From assembly GCF_026340305.1 (NCBI RefSeq), contig NZ_JAPEPI010000003.1, positions 186,001 through 250,000 of the forward strand: a stretch of 64,000 nucleotides of DNA. Direction: 5' to 3'. This document shows positions 1-7,875 of the stretch, piece after piece; the stretch's first letter is position 1, and every line of letters begins with the position of its first letter. Under the pieces are notes generated by a model that was not told the DNA's origin, ran no database searches, and was given only the letters and a program-made list of their open reading frames with translations. A program made the position numbers and the translations under genes. This stretch comes from Streptomyces sp. NBC_01381. Lineage in GTDB: Bacteria; Actinomycetota; Actinomycetes; Streptomycetales; Streptomycetaceae.

Positions 1-603
1 GTCGACCGGCACGAAGGCGCTGGAGATGAGCGGCAGGATCATCAGCGGCAGCGCGTTGTTGCTGGCCGCCTCGGCGTTCGGGCTGGCCATTCCCATCCCG
101 ACCGCGATCCAGGTGAAGGCCGTGGCGACGAGCGCGAGCAGGCCCAACGCCGCCAGCCACTCCAAGGCCGTGGCGTCGGTGGACCGGAAGCCGATGGCCA
201 CGGCGACGGCACCGACGAGGACCACGCTGAGGATCGCCTGCAGCACGCTGCCGACGACGTGCCCGATGAGCACCGAGCCGCGGTGGATCGCCATCGTACG
301 GAAGCGGGCGATGATGCCCTCGGTCATGTCCATGGAGACGGACACCGCCGTCCCTGCCGGGGTGGCGCCGAGGGTCATCAGCAGGATGCCCGGGACGAGA
401 TAGGCGATGTAGGCGGAACGGTCGGCGCCGCCGCCACCGATACCCGCGCTCATCACGTCGCCGAAGACGTACACGAAGAGCAGCAGCAGGACGATCGGCG
501 TCAGCAGGATGTTCAGGGTGAGGGACGGATAGCGCCGGGCGTGCAGGAGGTTGCGCCGCAGCATCGTGGAGGAATCGCGCGCGGCGAGGGAGAGGGAGCT
601 CAT
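1..603 (-). CDS. ABC-2 type transporter permease (DrrB-like), partial
   Basis: Membrane subunit of an ABC exporter; its 3' end lies outside the window. Translation of the complement from ATG at 603 gives about 200 residues beginning MSSLSLAARDSSTMLRRNLL, then hydrophobic segments (LTLNILLTPIVLLLLFVYVF, AYLVPGILLMTLGA, a third around GSVLQAILSVVLVGAVAVAI, and a fourth). The cytoplasmic stretch MTEGIIARFRTMAI is the conserved coupling region of DrrB/ABC-2 permeases. The start codon overlaps the stop of the upstream ATPase gene (ATGA), so the two are translationally coupled. Family members export daunorubicin-type drugs, lipids or other hydrophobic compounds; the substrate here cannot be read. 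The position next to helR and an RAE suggests, as inference, a role in rifamycin or other antibiotic tolerance. Confidence 0.9.
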   Translation of the reverse strand, partial: MSSLSLAARDSSTMLRRNLLHARRYPSLTLNILLTPIVLLLLFVYVFGDVMSAGIGGGGADRSAYIAYLVPGILLMTLGATPAGTAVSVSMDMTEGIIARFRTMAIHRGSVLIGHVVGSVLQAILSVVLVGAVAVAIGFRSTDATALEWLAALGLLALVATAFTWIAVGMGMASPNAEAASNNALPLMILPLISSAFVPVD

Positions 604-1571
604 CGGACGGCCTCCTTGGCCTGGTTGCTCTTGTCGGTGCTGCCGGTCAGGGCGAAGAAGACGTCGTCGAGGTCGGGGGTGTGCACGGTCAGCTCGTCGG
701 CCTCGATGCCGGCGGCGTCCAGCCAGTCGAGGACGGCGCGCAGCTCGCGCTGGCTGCCGTCGCTCGGGATCTGCAACGACAGTGCCTCGTCGTTCCGGGT
801 GGCATCGCGCAGGGCATCGGCGGCGCATCGGTACGCGACCGGATCGGAGAACCGCAGCCGCACGTGTCCGCCGGGGATGAGCCGCTTCAGTTCATCGGCG
901 CTGCCCTCGGCGGCGATCTTCCCGTCGTTCAACACCGCGATGCGGTCGGCGAGTTCGTCGGCCTCTTCGAGGTACTGAGTGGTGAGGAAGACGGTGACGC
1001 CGTCGGAGACCAGCTCGCGGATGATGCCCCACATGTTGTGCCGGCTGCGCGGGTCGAGGCCGGTGGTCGGCTCGTCGAGAAAGATGATCCGCGGCCTGCC
1101 CACCAGCGTCATGGCGATGTCCAGACGCCGTCTCATGCCGCCGGAATAGGTGGCGGCGGGCTTGGTCGCGGCCTCCGCCAGGTCGAATCGCTCAAGGAGT
1201 TCGGCGGCGACCCGCCGCCCCTCGCGCTTGGACAGGTGGTGCAGATCCGCCATGAGGAGCATGTTCTCCTCGCCGGTGATCAGCCCGTCCACTGCGGAGA
1301 ACTGCCCGGTGACACCGATCGCGGCCCGCACGGCCTGCGGGTCGGTGGCCAGGTCGTGGCCACCGACGTGCAGATCACCGGCGTCCGCCGTGATGAGGGT
1401 GGAGAGGATCTTCACGGCGGTGGTCTTGCCCGCGCCATTGGGACCGAGGAGGGAGAAGATCGTGCCCTGCGGCACTGCCAGGTCGATGCCGTCGAGGACC
1501 GTCTTGTCCCCGTAGGCCTTGCGCAGCCCCATGGCCGCGATGGCGAGTGGGGGCGATGTCGTGGTCGTCAT
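600..1571 (-). CDS. ABC transporter ATP-binding protein (DrrA-like, daunorubicin resistance family)
   Basis: Cytoplasmic ATPase that powers the adjacent permease. The 323-residue protein shows Walker A GPNGAGKT (about 43-50), the signature YSGGMRRRLD, Walker B IIFLDEPTTGLDP and an H-loop region near FLTTQYLEEADELADRI. The C-terminal extension of about 90 residues, ending near TPDLDDVFFALTG, is typical of DrrA proteins. Start is ATG at 1571. The gene is divergent from helR. A candidate promoter that uses the RAE as its -35 region lies at 1728-1756, and a terminator-like hairpin lies between that promoter and this gene. Family assignment is secure; the exported compound is unknown. Confidence 0.95.
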   Translation of the reverse strand: MTTTTSPPLAIAAMGLRKAYGDKTVLDGIDLAVPQGTIFSLLGPNGAGKTTAVKILSTLITADAGDLHVGGHDLATDPQAVRAAIGVTGQFSAVDGLITGEENMLLMADLHHLSKREGRRVAAELLERFDLAEAATKPAATYSGGMRRRLDIAMTLVGRPRIIFLDEPTTGLDPRSRHNMWGIIRELVSDGVTVFLTTQYLEEADELADRIAVLNDGKIAAEGSADELKRLIPGGHVRLRFSDPVAYRCAADALRDATRNDEALSLQIPSDGSQRELRAVLDWLDAAGIEADELTVHTPDLDDVFFALTGSTDKSNQAKEAVR

Positions 1572-1687
1572 GCCGCAGAGCGTGCGGCAGCGCGCATTCA
1601 GCGCGGTTTCACGATGGTTTCAGCGTCCGCAGGGGGGCCGCAGAGGGTGTCCACAGGGGGCCGCAGAGGGTCCGTCCGCACGAAACG

Positions 1688-1719
1688 AAAAAAGGCAAGG
1701 AGAGAACTCGCTCCTTGCC
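1688..1719 (-). terminator. Promoter-proximal hairpin with U-tract, possible attenuator of the ABC operon
   Basis: Perfect 9-bp inverted repeat (arms 1694-1702 and 1711-1719, 8-nt loop). On the minus strand it is followed by six T residues (A-run 1688-1693), the layout of an intrinsic terminator. It lies about 120 nt upstream of the ATPase start and just downstream of a minus-strand promoter, so it would form at the very 5' end of the exporter mRNA. A simple terminator for antisense transcripts from helR is the alternative. Confidence 0.6.
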
Positions 1720-1727
1720 ACTCTTAA

Positions 1728-1756
1728 TTTATAGCGCACAGGGGGGCTTGCGGCAA
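1728..1756 (-). promoter_or_regulatory. Candidate promoter of the ABC exporter operon, -35 inside the RAE
   Basis: On the minus strand TTGCCG (1756-1751) is followed by 17 nt and TATAAA (1733-1728), a good housekeeping-type promoter. The -35 hexamer is one half of the rifamycin-associated element. Start of transcription would fall near 1721, immediately before the hairpin at 1694-1719. Inferred from spacing and hexamer match only. Confidence 0.55.
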
Positions 1757-1762
1757 GGCCCC
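1743..1762. promoter_or_regulatory. Rifamycin-associated element (RAE)
   Basis: The sequence GGGGCTTGCGGCAAGGCCCC is an imperfect palindrome that matches the RAE as I recall it from work on rifamycin-inactivating enzymes and HelR in actinomycetes. It is centred between helR and the divergent exporter. It contains TTGCGG on the plus strand and TTGCCG on the minus strand, so it could supply -35 elements in both directions. On the helR side a CACAAT hexamer lies 19 nt downstream (1773-1778). Confidence 0.85.
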
Positions 1763-1809
1763 GGTGGTGCCGCACAATCACTCGCCTAAGCCAGGACCTG
1801 AGGAAATAG

Positions 1810-4011
1810 GTGATTCACGAAGTGCGTGCATTGTTGTCGGTCAACGGGTCATGCGAGGACAGCGCGTTCGACCTTCCCGACACCCTCTCCCCCAAGGCCG
1901 ACCCGACGCTGATCGACGGCGACGAGCGGCACTTCGCGGCCATCGCGGAGAGCCTCGAGCAGGCGATCGCCGAGGTGTCCGACCGCCTCGACGCCGAGCG
2001 CAGGGCGCCCGGCGGCATCGGCCGTGAGGCCATGGACCGGGACCTGGAGATCCACCGGCTGACCGGCCGACTGCGTGCCCTGCGCCGCTTCGGTCTTGAC
2101 CTGTGCCTCGGACGTGTCGTCAGCGAGGACAGCCCCGATCCCGTGTACATAGGACGGCTCGGCCTCACCGACAGCGAGGGTCGCCGGCTGCTGCTCGACT
2201 GGCGCTCCCCCGCGGCCGAGCCGTTCTTCGCGGCGACCCACGCCAACTCGATGGGCCTGGCGAGCCGCCGCCGCTACCGCTGGACCCGCGGCCGGATCAG
2301 CGACTACTGGGACGAGGTGTTCACCGCCGACGGGCTCGACGGGCACGCCGCGCTCGACGACCAGTCCGCGTTCATCGCAAGCCTCGGCAGCAACCGCTCG
2401 GACCGGATGCGGGATGTGCTCTCCACCATCCAGGCCGACCAGGACGCCATCATCCGGGCCGGGTCCCGCGGCGCCCTCGTCGTCGACGGCGGTCCTGGCA
2501 CGGGCAAGACCGTCGTGGCGCTGCACCGCACCGCCCACCTCCTCTACTCCGACCCCCGTCTCGGTCACCGTCGGGGCGGCGTGCTGTTCGTCGGTCCGCA
2601 CCAGCCCTATCTGAGGTACGTCGAAGACGTCCTCCCCAGCCTCGGAGAGGAGGGCGTGCAGACCTGCACCGTGCGGGATCTCGTGACCGAGGGCGCGGGA
2701 GCCGTACAGGAAAGCGATCCGGACGTGGCGCTTCTGAAGTCGTCCGCCGCCATGGTGAAGGCGATAGAGAAGGCCGTCAGGTTCTACGAGGAGCCGCCCA
2801 CCAAGGGGATGACGGTCTCGACCGACTGGGCCGACATCTGGCTGAGCGCCGACGACTGGGCCGAGGCGTTCGAAACACCGGGGGCGGGCACTCCGCACAA
2901 TGAAGCGCGCGAGGAGATCTGGGAGGAGCTGGTCGCGATCTTGCTGGACAAGGCCGACGGCGATGTGCCGATCGACCTGTTCCGAAAGTCGCTGCGGCAC
3001 GACGAAGAGCTGGTCACGACCCTCAACCGTGCGTGGCCGCTGATCGAGGCGACCGATCTCGTATCGGACTTGTGGTCGGTGCCCGCCTATCTGCGGATGT
3101 GCGCTCCCCACCTCGGCCCCGACGACGTCAAGAAGCTGCGCCGCCCGGAGGGCGAGGCCTGGACGGTGGCCGACCTGCCGCTCCTGGACGCGGCACGGCA
3201 GCGGCTCGGCGACCCGGAAGCGGCACGTCGGCGGCGTCGGCAGGAGGCCATCCTCGCCGCCCAGCGCGAGAGCATGGCGCAGGTCGTGGACAACCTGATC
3301 GTGGCCGCGGCCGACTCCGGCGCGGACGGTGACGACGGCGAAGGCCTGGTGACCATGTTGCGCGGCAAGGACGCACAGGTCAGCCTGGTCGACGAGTCCG
3401 AACTGCCCACTGCCGACCCGGACTTGCTGGCGGGACCGTTCGCGCACATCGTCGTGGACGAGGCCCAGGAGCTGACCGACGCGGAGTGGCAGATGCTGCT
3501 GCTGCGCTCCCCGTCCCGGAGCTTCACCATTGTCGGCGACCGCGCGCAGGCCAGGCACGGGTTCACGGAGTCGTGGCAGGAACGCCTTGAGCGGATCGGC
3601 CTCGACCGGATCGACGTGGCCTCCCTGAGCATCAACTACCGGACGCCGGAAGAGGTCATGAAGGAGGCCGAGCCGGCCATCCGGGCGGCGCTCCCGGACG
3701 CCAATGTGCCGACGTCCATCCGCAGCAGCGGAATCCCGGTCACCCACGGTTCCGTCACGGAGCTGCACTCGACCCTGGACACCTGGCTCGCCGCGAACGC
3801 CGAGGGAATCGCCTGCGTCATCGGCGATCCCACGTTCCGGGAGACGTCCCGCATCCGCTCGCTGACCCCGGGGCTGTCGAAGGGTCTTGAGTTCGACCTG
3901 GTCGTCGTCATCGACCCGGAGTCGTTCGGCGAGGGGATCGAGGGAGCGGTCGACCGCTATGTGGCGATGACCCGGGCGACCCAGCAGCTCGTCGTGCTCA
4001 CAAGCGAGTGA
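1810..4011 (+). CDS. helR: RNA polymerase recycling motor ATPase HelR
   Basis: HelD-family, UvrD/SF1-like ATPase that binds RNA polymerase, displaces rifamycin and recycles stalled enzyme; cytoplasmic. The 733-residue protein has an N-terminal helical arm (about 38-95), Walker A GGPGTGKT (227-234), a DEAQ-type motif II (VVDEAQELTDAEWQ, about 550), VGDRAQARHG, the INYRTP motif and a C-terminal SKGLEFDLVVV / YVAMTRATQQLVV block. GTG at 1810 was chosen because GAGGA lies a few bases upstream; a later start is possible. The RAE 50 bp upstream is the known mark of HelR rather than ordinary HelD, so the HelR call rests on both protein and promoter. A strong hairpin follows the stop. Confidence 0.92.
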   Translation: MIHEVRALLSVNGSCEDSAFDLPDTLSPKADPTLIDGDERHFAAIAESLEQAIAEVSDRLDAERRAPGGIGREAMDRDLEIHRLTGRLRALRRFGLDLCLGRVVSEDSPDPVYIGRLGLTDSEGRRLLLDWRSPAAEPFFAATHANSMGLASRRRYRWTRGRISDYWDEVFTADGLDGHAALDDQSAFIASLGSNRSDRMRDVLSTIQADQDAIIRAGSRGALVVDGGPGTGKTVVALHRTAHLLYSDPRLGHRRGGVLFVGPHQPYLRYVEDVLPSLGEEGVQTCTVRDLVTEGAGAVQESDPDVALLKSSAAMVKAIEKAVRFYEEPPTKGMTVSTDWADIWLSADDWAEAFETPGAGTPHNEAREEIWEELVAILLDKADGDVPIDLFRKSLRHDEELVTTLNRAWPLIEATDLVSDLWSVPAYLRMCAPHLGPDDVKKLRRPEGEAWTVADLPLLDAARQRLGDPEAARRRRRQEAILAAQRESMAQVVDNLIVAAADSGADGDDGEGLVTMLRGKDAQVSLVDESELPTADPDLLAGPFAHIVVDEAQELTDAEWQMLLLRSPSRSFTIVGDRAQARHGFTESWQERLERIGLDRIDVASLSINYRTPEEVMKEAEPAIRAALPDANVPTSIRSSGIPVTHGSVTELHSTLDTWLAANAEGIACVIGDPTFRETSRIRSLTPGLSKGLEFDLVVVIDPESFGEGIEGAVDRYVAMTRATQQLVVLTSE

Positions 4012-4037
4012 CACCGACGGGCGGTTGACGGAACGGC

Positions 4038-4081
4038 GGCAGCGGCGGCAGCGGGGGCTTCAGACCGCTGCCGCCGCTGCC
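4038..4081 (+). terminator. Hairpin terminator after helR
   Basis: Perfect 17-bp inverted repeat (4038-4054 with 4065-4081) and a 10-nt loop, 27 nt after the helR stop. There is no clear U-tract, as is common in Streptomyces terminators. Confidence 0.7.
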
Positions 4082-4178
4082 ACCCGGTGGGCAGGACGCA
4101 TATAGGCCAGGATCTGACCTCTATGGCTCCTACCGTGTTCCTTGACCGACGGAGCGAGAACACCGGAAGGCAGAGACC

Positions 4179-4736
4179 ATGACTGCAGACGAGCCGACCA
4201 CCCGCGACCCGGACGAGGCGCCCGCCGTCAGCGGTGAGCGTGCGCAATGGTTGGCGGCGCTGGCCAAGAACCGGCATTTTCTGCGCTTCACCACCCGTGA
4301 GCTCACCGACGAGCAGGCCGGGCTGCGGACCACCGCCAGCAAGCTGTGCCTCGGCGGGCTGATCAAGCACGTCGCCGAAGTCGAGCAGAGCTGGGGGGAC
4401 TTCATCCTCGGCGGCCCGGCGGCGATGCCTGATTACACGGCCATGACCGAGGCCGACTGGGCCAGCCGGGCCGACAGCTTCCGGATGCTGCCCGGTGAGA
4501 CGCTCGCCGGCGTCCTGGACAACTACGCCGAGGTGGCGCGTCGTACCGACGAACTGGTCACCACGGTGCCCGACCTGGACGCCACGTGGCCACTGCCGAA
4601 GGCCCCGTGGACGGAACCCGGTGCGCAGTGGTCGGTCCGCCAGGTGTTGATGCACATCATCAGCGAGACCGCTCAGCACTCCGGGCACGCCGACATCATC
4701 CGTGAGTCCCTCGACGGCGCCACGAGCATGAGCTGA
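4179..4736 (+). CDS. DinB-family protein (DUF664-like, putative thiol-dependent enzyme)
   Basis: Small cytoplasmic four-helix-bundle protein of 185 residues. Members of this family bind a metal through three histidines and many actinobacterial ones are thought to be mycothiol-dependent transferases or isomerases. Visible features are the first conserved His in LIKHVAEVEQSWGDF and the C-terminal pair in VLMHIISETAQHSGHADIIR, the usual DUF664/DinB ending. ATG at 4179 follows a GGAAGG about 10 nt upstream. It stands alone: helR upstream ends in its own terminator and the next gene is convergent. The substrate cannot be predicted. Confidence 0.85.
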   Translation: MTADEPTTRDPDEAPAVSGERAQWLAALAKNRHFLRFTTRELTDEQAGLRTTASKLCLGGLIKHVAEVEQSWGDFILGGPAAMPDYTAMTEADWASRADSFRMLPGETLAGVLDNYAEVARRTDELVTTVPDLDATWPLPKAPWTEPGAQWSVRQVLMHIISETAQHSGHADIIRESLDGATSMS

Positions 4737-4756
4737 CCGCCGGCGAGCCGGGCGAT

Positions 4757-4783
4757 GGTCCGGCGCGGGTGCCGCGCCGGACC
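4757..4783. terminator. Bidirectional hairpin between convergent genes
   Basis: Perfect 12-bp stem (4757-4768 with 4772-4783) and a 3-nt loop between the DinB-family gene and the convergent hydrolase gene. Confidence 0.65.
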
Positions 4784-4836
4784 GCTTCACGTACGTACGG
4801 CTATGACGTGAAAGGACGCTGCCGCTGCGGCAGTTG

Positions 4837-5685
4837 TCAGCTCGCCGCGAGGTTCGCGAGGAGTTCGGCGGCCGGCTTCGGGCGGACGAGCCACTGCAGG
4901 TGGCTGCCCTGGAGCGTCCGGACGTCGAAGGGGTTGTCCGGGGTGAGCGTGTCGGCCTCGCGGATCATGCGGTCCTGCATGGCGAGCGGAATGCTGGCAT
5001 CGCCGGTAAGACGCACGAAGGTCTTGGGAACCTTCCCCCACGTCGCGGCCTGTGCCCGGTCGCCGGCCGCGCCGAAGTCGAGGTTCTCGTCGGGCTGGAA
5101 AGTGTTCAGGAACGTGTGGAACTCGTCGTCGGTGAGATCGGCGGCGAAGGCCTGCCGCATCGCGGCCAGCACCCCGGGGTCGGCGGTGCGGAAGTTGATA
5201 CGGATCAGACCGAGTTCGGCGGGGTTGCCCGCCATCGCCGGAGCGAAGGCAGCGGGGTCCACATCCGCCATCTCCGGCTCGCCGTAGTAGTCGGTGAGGT
5301 CGACGGGGCACCAGGCGGACGCGTACACGATCCGGTCGATCAGGTCGGGCCGGGCGTTGGCGGCGGCGGTGATCGTGACGCCGCCCCTGCTGTGGCCGAC
5401 GAGGATGGTCGGCCCGTTCCGCTTCGCGCGTTCGAGGACTTCGATCACGCGGGCGACGTTGTCGGCGAGGGTGACGCCCTTGATGCTCCCCGGTGCCGCG
5501 GCGAGCGCGGCGAGATCCTGGGGAGCCTGGTAGGCGACGGGAAACGTCGCCTCGAACCCGTGCCCCACAAGGTCGACCGCGGCCGACCGGTGCCCGAGCA
5601 GGGCGAGTTCGGCCTGCAGCGGAGCGAACGAGAACGAGTTCGCGAAGGCGCCATGAACGAGTACGAATGTCGGAAGATTCTGCAT
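4837..5685 (-). CDS. Alpha/beta hydrolase
   Basis: Probable cytoplasmic esterase-type hydrolase of 282 residues. The N-terminus FVLVHGAFANSFSFAPL carries the HG oxyanion region, the nucleophile elbow is GHSRGG (Ser about 103), and the C-terminal GSHLQWLVRPKPAAELL contains the catalytic His. Sequences of this type (often annotated as EstC-like or salicylate-esterase-like hydrolases) act on small esters. I chose ATG at 5685 because the protein then begins MQNLPTFVLVHG; the frame stays open further upstream but into the neighbouring gene. It lies 41 nt downstream of an HxlR regulator in the same direction, so it is probably its target and operon partner. The substrate is unknown. Confidence 0.88.
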   Translation of the reverse strand: MQNLPTFVLVHGAFANSFSFAPLQAELALLGHRSAAVDLVGHGFEATFPVAYQAPQDLAALAAAPGSIKGVTLADNVARVIEVLERAKRNGPTILVGHSRGGVTITAAANARPDLIDRIVYASAWCPVDLTDYYGEPEMADVDPAAFAPAMAGNPAELGLIRINFRTADPGVLAAMRQAFAADLTDDEFHTFLNTFQPDENLDFGAAGDRAQAATWGKVPKTFVRLTGDASIPLAMQDRMIREADTLTPDNPFDVRTLQGSHLQWLVRPKPAAELLANLAAS

Positions 5686-5726
5686 TCCCGCAGCTTCCAC
5701 CGAAACGATCTTCGAGACAAGGCCCG

Positions 5727-6107
5727 TCAGGCGTCGAAGCTCTGGCGGGAGGCTTCGATGTGGCCGATGTGCTGGTGGGTCCAGTCGCACATGCGGTGGA
5801 CCATCTCGCGCAGGGCGAGGCCCGGTTCGGTGAGGGTGTACTCGACCTTCGGCGGCACGGTGGGGTACACGGTCCGCTCGACCAGGCCGTTGCGCTCCAT
5901 CATCCGCAGGTTCTGGGTGAGCATCTTGTGGCTGATGCCCTCGACGCCCTTGCGCACCTCGCCGAAGCGCAGGGTGCTCTCACCCAGCGCGTCGATGATC
6001 AGGAGCGCCCACTTGTTGGCCACGTCCGAGAAGATCTCCCGCGCCAACGAGTCCGCGCGCGTCAGGTCCGCGTCCTCGGGGGAGCCGCTGAACTGCTTGG
6101 TCACCAT
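5727..6107 (-). CDS. HxlR-family transcriptional regulator
   Basis: Winged-helix regulator of 126 residues. The HxlR core is clear: VANKWALLIIDALGE, LRFGEVRKGVEGISHKMLTQ (recognition region), LRMMERNGLVERTVYPTVPP and the wing VEYTLTEPGLAL. HxlR proteins often sense electrophiles or redox stress through a conserved Cys; the only Cys here is late (MCDWTHQH), so the signal is unclear. ATG at 6107 is preceded by GAGGAACC. It is divergent from the RidA gene and co-directional with the hydrolase downstream, so it likely controls both from the 106-bp gap. Confidence 0.9.
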   Translation of the reverse strand: MVTKQFSGSPEDADLTRADSLAREIFSDVANKWALLIIDALGESTLRFGEVRKGVEGISHKMLTQNLRMMERNGLVERTVYPTVPPKVEYTLTEPGLALREMVHRMCDWTHQHIGHIEASRQSFDA

Positions 6108-6112
6108 GAGGT

Positions 6113-6204
6113 TCCTCAGTCACCGAAAAGTGCGTTCTTCCAGGTCAGCGGTCACTCTCCTACAGTTCCCGAGTAACCACAAGAGAGCGCGTCATGACTG
6201 AGGA
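6113..6204. promoter_or_regulatory. Divergent regulatory gap with matching leader sequences
   Basis: The motif TGACTGAGGA occurs just upstream of both start codons, once on each strand (6113-6122 on minus, 6195-6204 on plus), forming a 10-bp inverted repeat 72 bp apart. Each copy contains the ribosome-binding site of its gene. It could be a paired HxlR operator or simply a shared leader sequence. Confidence 0.35.
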
Positions 6205-6213
6205 GGCACACAC

Positions 6214-6621
6214 ATGGCCATCACCCTGGTGAACCCCGCCGGACTGCCGGAGATCGACGCCTACCGGCAGGTGTCGATCGCGACCGGGTCGAAGCTGGTC
6301 TTCATCGCCGGGCAGGTCGCCTGGACCGCCGACGGGGTCACGGTCGGCGAGGGTGACCTCGCCGCCCAGGTCGAGCAGTGCTACCTCAATATCGCCACCG
6401 CCCTGACCGAGGTCGGCGCGACCTTCGACGACGTGGCGAAACTGACGGTGTACGTCGTCGACTGGACCCCCGACAAGATGCCGCTGCTCATGGACGGCAT
6501 GGCCCGGGCAGCCGAGAAGCTGGGGAGCGCACCGGTCCCGCCGGCCACGCTGATCGGCGTAGCGACGCTGGATGTCCCCGACCACCTGGTCGAGGTCGAA
6601 GCGACCGCGGTCATCGACTGA
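6214..6621 (+). CDS. RidA family protein (YjgF/YER057c/UK114)
   Basis: Small cytoplasmic trimeric protein of 135 residues. RidA members deaminate reactive enamine/imine intermediates, although many paralogues have other or unknown roles. Visible features are FIAGQVAWTADG, QVEQCYLNIATALTEVGATFDDVAKLTVYVVD and the C-terminal PPATLIGVATLDVPDHLVEVEATAVI. The arginine used by true RidA for carboxylate binding (usually in an RxxVEI-type sequence) is not evident; the segment here reads VATLDVPDHLVEVE, so this may be a paralogue of different specificity. Start ATG 6214 with GAGGAGG upstream. Divergent from the HxlR gene, probably under its control. Confidence 0.88.
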   Translation: MAITLVNPAGLPEIDAYRQVSIATGSKLVFIAGQVAWTADGVTVGEGDLAAQVEQCYLNIATALTEVGATFDDVAKLTVYVVDWTPDKMPLLMDGMARAAEKLGSAPVPPATLIGVATLDVPDHLVEVEATAVID

Positions 6622-6650
6622 GCGGCTCGCTCACGACGGAAACCGGGCGA

Positions 6651-6682
6651 GCCCCGGTCGCCGAGCCTGCGGCGACCAGGGC
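6651..6682. terminator. Hairpin between RidA and phospholipase genes
   Basis: Eight-bp core stem (GGTCGCCG at 6656, CGGCGACC at 6670) extended by GCCC/GGGC with one-base bulges, placed between two convergent stops. Confidence 0.5.
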
Positions 6683-6694
6683 TCTGAGTGGGCA

Positions 6695-7159
6695 TCAGGC
6701 CGCGGGCGCGAAGCCGAACTTGTCGACGGCCTGGTAGTACGTCCAGGCCGTCGCGTTGCAGGAGGCCAGCTTGGCTCCGCTGTAGGCGGAGCAGACTCTC
6801 TTGAGGTCGGCGTAGAAGGCGCTGTCGACGCGCGCCTTGTTGGCGTCGAAGGCGCCCGCCTCCTTGTAGTTGCGGTAGCCGAAGTCATGCCGTGCACATG
6901 ACATCTGGAAGGGGAAGCCGAAGGGGTTGTCGGGGGACGACGAGCAGTAGTCGGTGGACCAGTTGAAGGCGTAGGCGCTCCAGGCGCCCTGGTTCGCCCG
7001 GGCCGCGGCCCACGCGTCGTAGCTGCCGGCGCTGGTCTGGGTCCAGTTGCTGAGTACCTGGCCCTTGTCGGCGGGGACGGCCCCGGCCGGAGCGGCGACC
7101 GCCACGCTGAGGGCGAAGGCGGCGGCTGTCACGGATGTGGCAAGGAGCTTGCGGCGCAC
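6695..7159 (-). CDS. Secreted prokaryotic phospholipase A2
   Basis: Extracellular lipase that hydrolyses the sn-2 ester of phospholipids. The 154-residue precursor starts at GTG 7159 (VRRKLLATSV), which has GGAGGAA seven bases upstream; the frame is open further but without a good site. A signal peptide ends near AAPAGA. The mature part holds the catalytic dyad in SCARHDFGYRNYK and the cysteines (DYCSSSP, FQMSCARHD, KRVCSAY, ASCNATAW) that form the two disulphides of the Streptomyces violaceoruber type enzyme. Size and layout match that family (PF09056). It is transcribed alone. Confidence 0.93.
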   Translation of the reverse strand: MRRKLLATSVTAAAFALSVAVAAPAGAVPADKGQVLSNWTQTSAGSYDAWAAARANQGAWSAYAFNWSTDYCSSSPDNPFGFPFQMSCARHDFGYRNYKEAGAFDANKARVDSAFYADLKRVCSAYSGAKLASCNATAWTYYQAVDKFGFAPAA

Positions 7160-7413
7160 GGGTTCCTCCAGTGGGTACGAGACGCGGACTGGTACGTGCG
7201 CCGGCACGGGCGCGCACGCCACATGGCTCATACCCGTTTCTGATCCCCCCTCAGACAACTTGCGTCCGAACGGAGTTCAAGCACAGGATCTTGGCATCGG
7301 CCCTGCCGGCGCCGAAAGATTCGCACCGCTCCACCGCTGTCACGTGGCATGCAGACCAACACCGGGAGGCATCGCCCGGTCATTTGGGGCCGGTGCGCGA
7401 CGTGAGGACTTCC

Positions 7414-7824
7414 ATGGCACTGAACATCGAGGACCGCATCGCCATCTCCGAGTTGATCTCGATGCACGGCCACTTGTGCGACGACGGAGAGCTCGACCGG
7501 CTTGACGAGTTGTTCACCGACGATGTCGTGTACGACGTCTCCGACTTCGGGATGGACCCGCTGGAGGGAGTGGAGGCCATCCGCGCGGCGGCATTCGCCC
7601 TGGGCGAGGCGAATCCCGTGGGTCATCACGTCACGAACATCGTGCTCGGCGAGGGAGCCGGCGGCCAGGTGCTCGCCCGCTCCAAGGGCATCGGCGTCAA
7701 CGCGGACGGCACGAGCGGCACCGTCACCTACGAGGACACCCTGGTGCCCACCGATCGGGGCTGGCGCATCAGCCACCGCAAGGTCGTCGCGCGGCGGGTG
7801 CCGCTGAGCGGGCGAACGAAGTGA
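7414..7824 (+). CDS. SnoaL-like / nuclear transport factor 2-fold protein
   Basis: Cytoplasmic protein of 136 residues with the cone-shaped NTF2 fold. It begins MALNIEDRIAISELISMHGH, followed by DDGELDRLDELFTDDVVYDVSDFG, GVEAIRAAAF, HHVTNIVLGE and ends with DRGWRISHRKVVARR, the usual order of a SnoaL_4-type domain. Such proteins may be cyclases, isomerases, dehydratases or ring-hydroxylating dioxygenase small-subunit relatives, so the reaction cannot be assigned. ATG 7414 was chosen over an upstream extension because the homology begins there and GAGGA precedes it. It is a single gene, facing the carboxymuconolactone-decarboxylase-like gene. Confidence 0.82.
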   Translation: MALNIEDRIAISELISMHGHLCDDGELDRLDELFTDDVVYDVSDFGMDPLEGVEAIRAAAFALGEANPVGHHVTNIVLGEGAGGQVLARSKGIGVNADGTSGTVTYEDTLVPTDRGWRISHRKVVARRVPLSGRTK

Positions 7825-7875
7825 ATTCGCAGTCTGAACTCACCGCTTGAACTCGCCGCCCGGTGAGGTCGCCGG

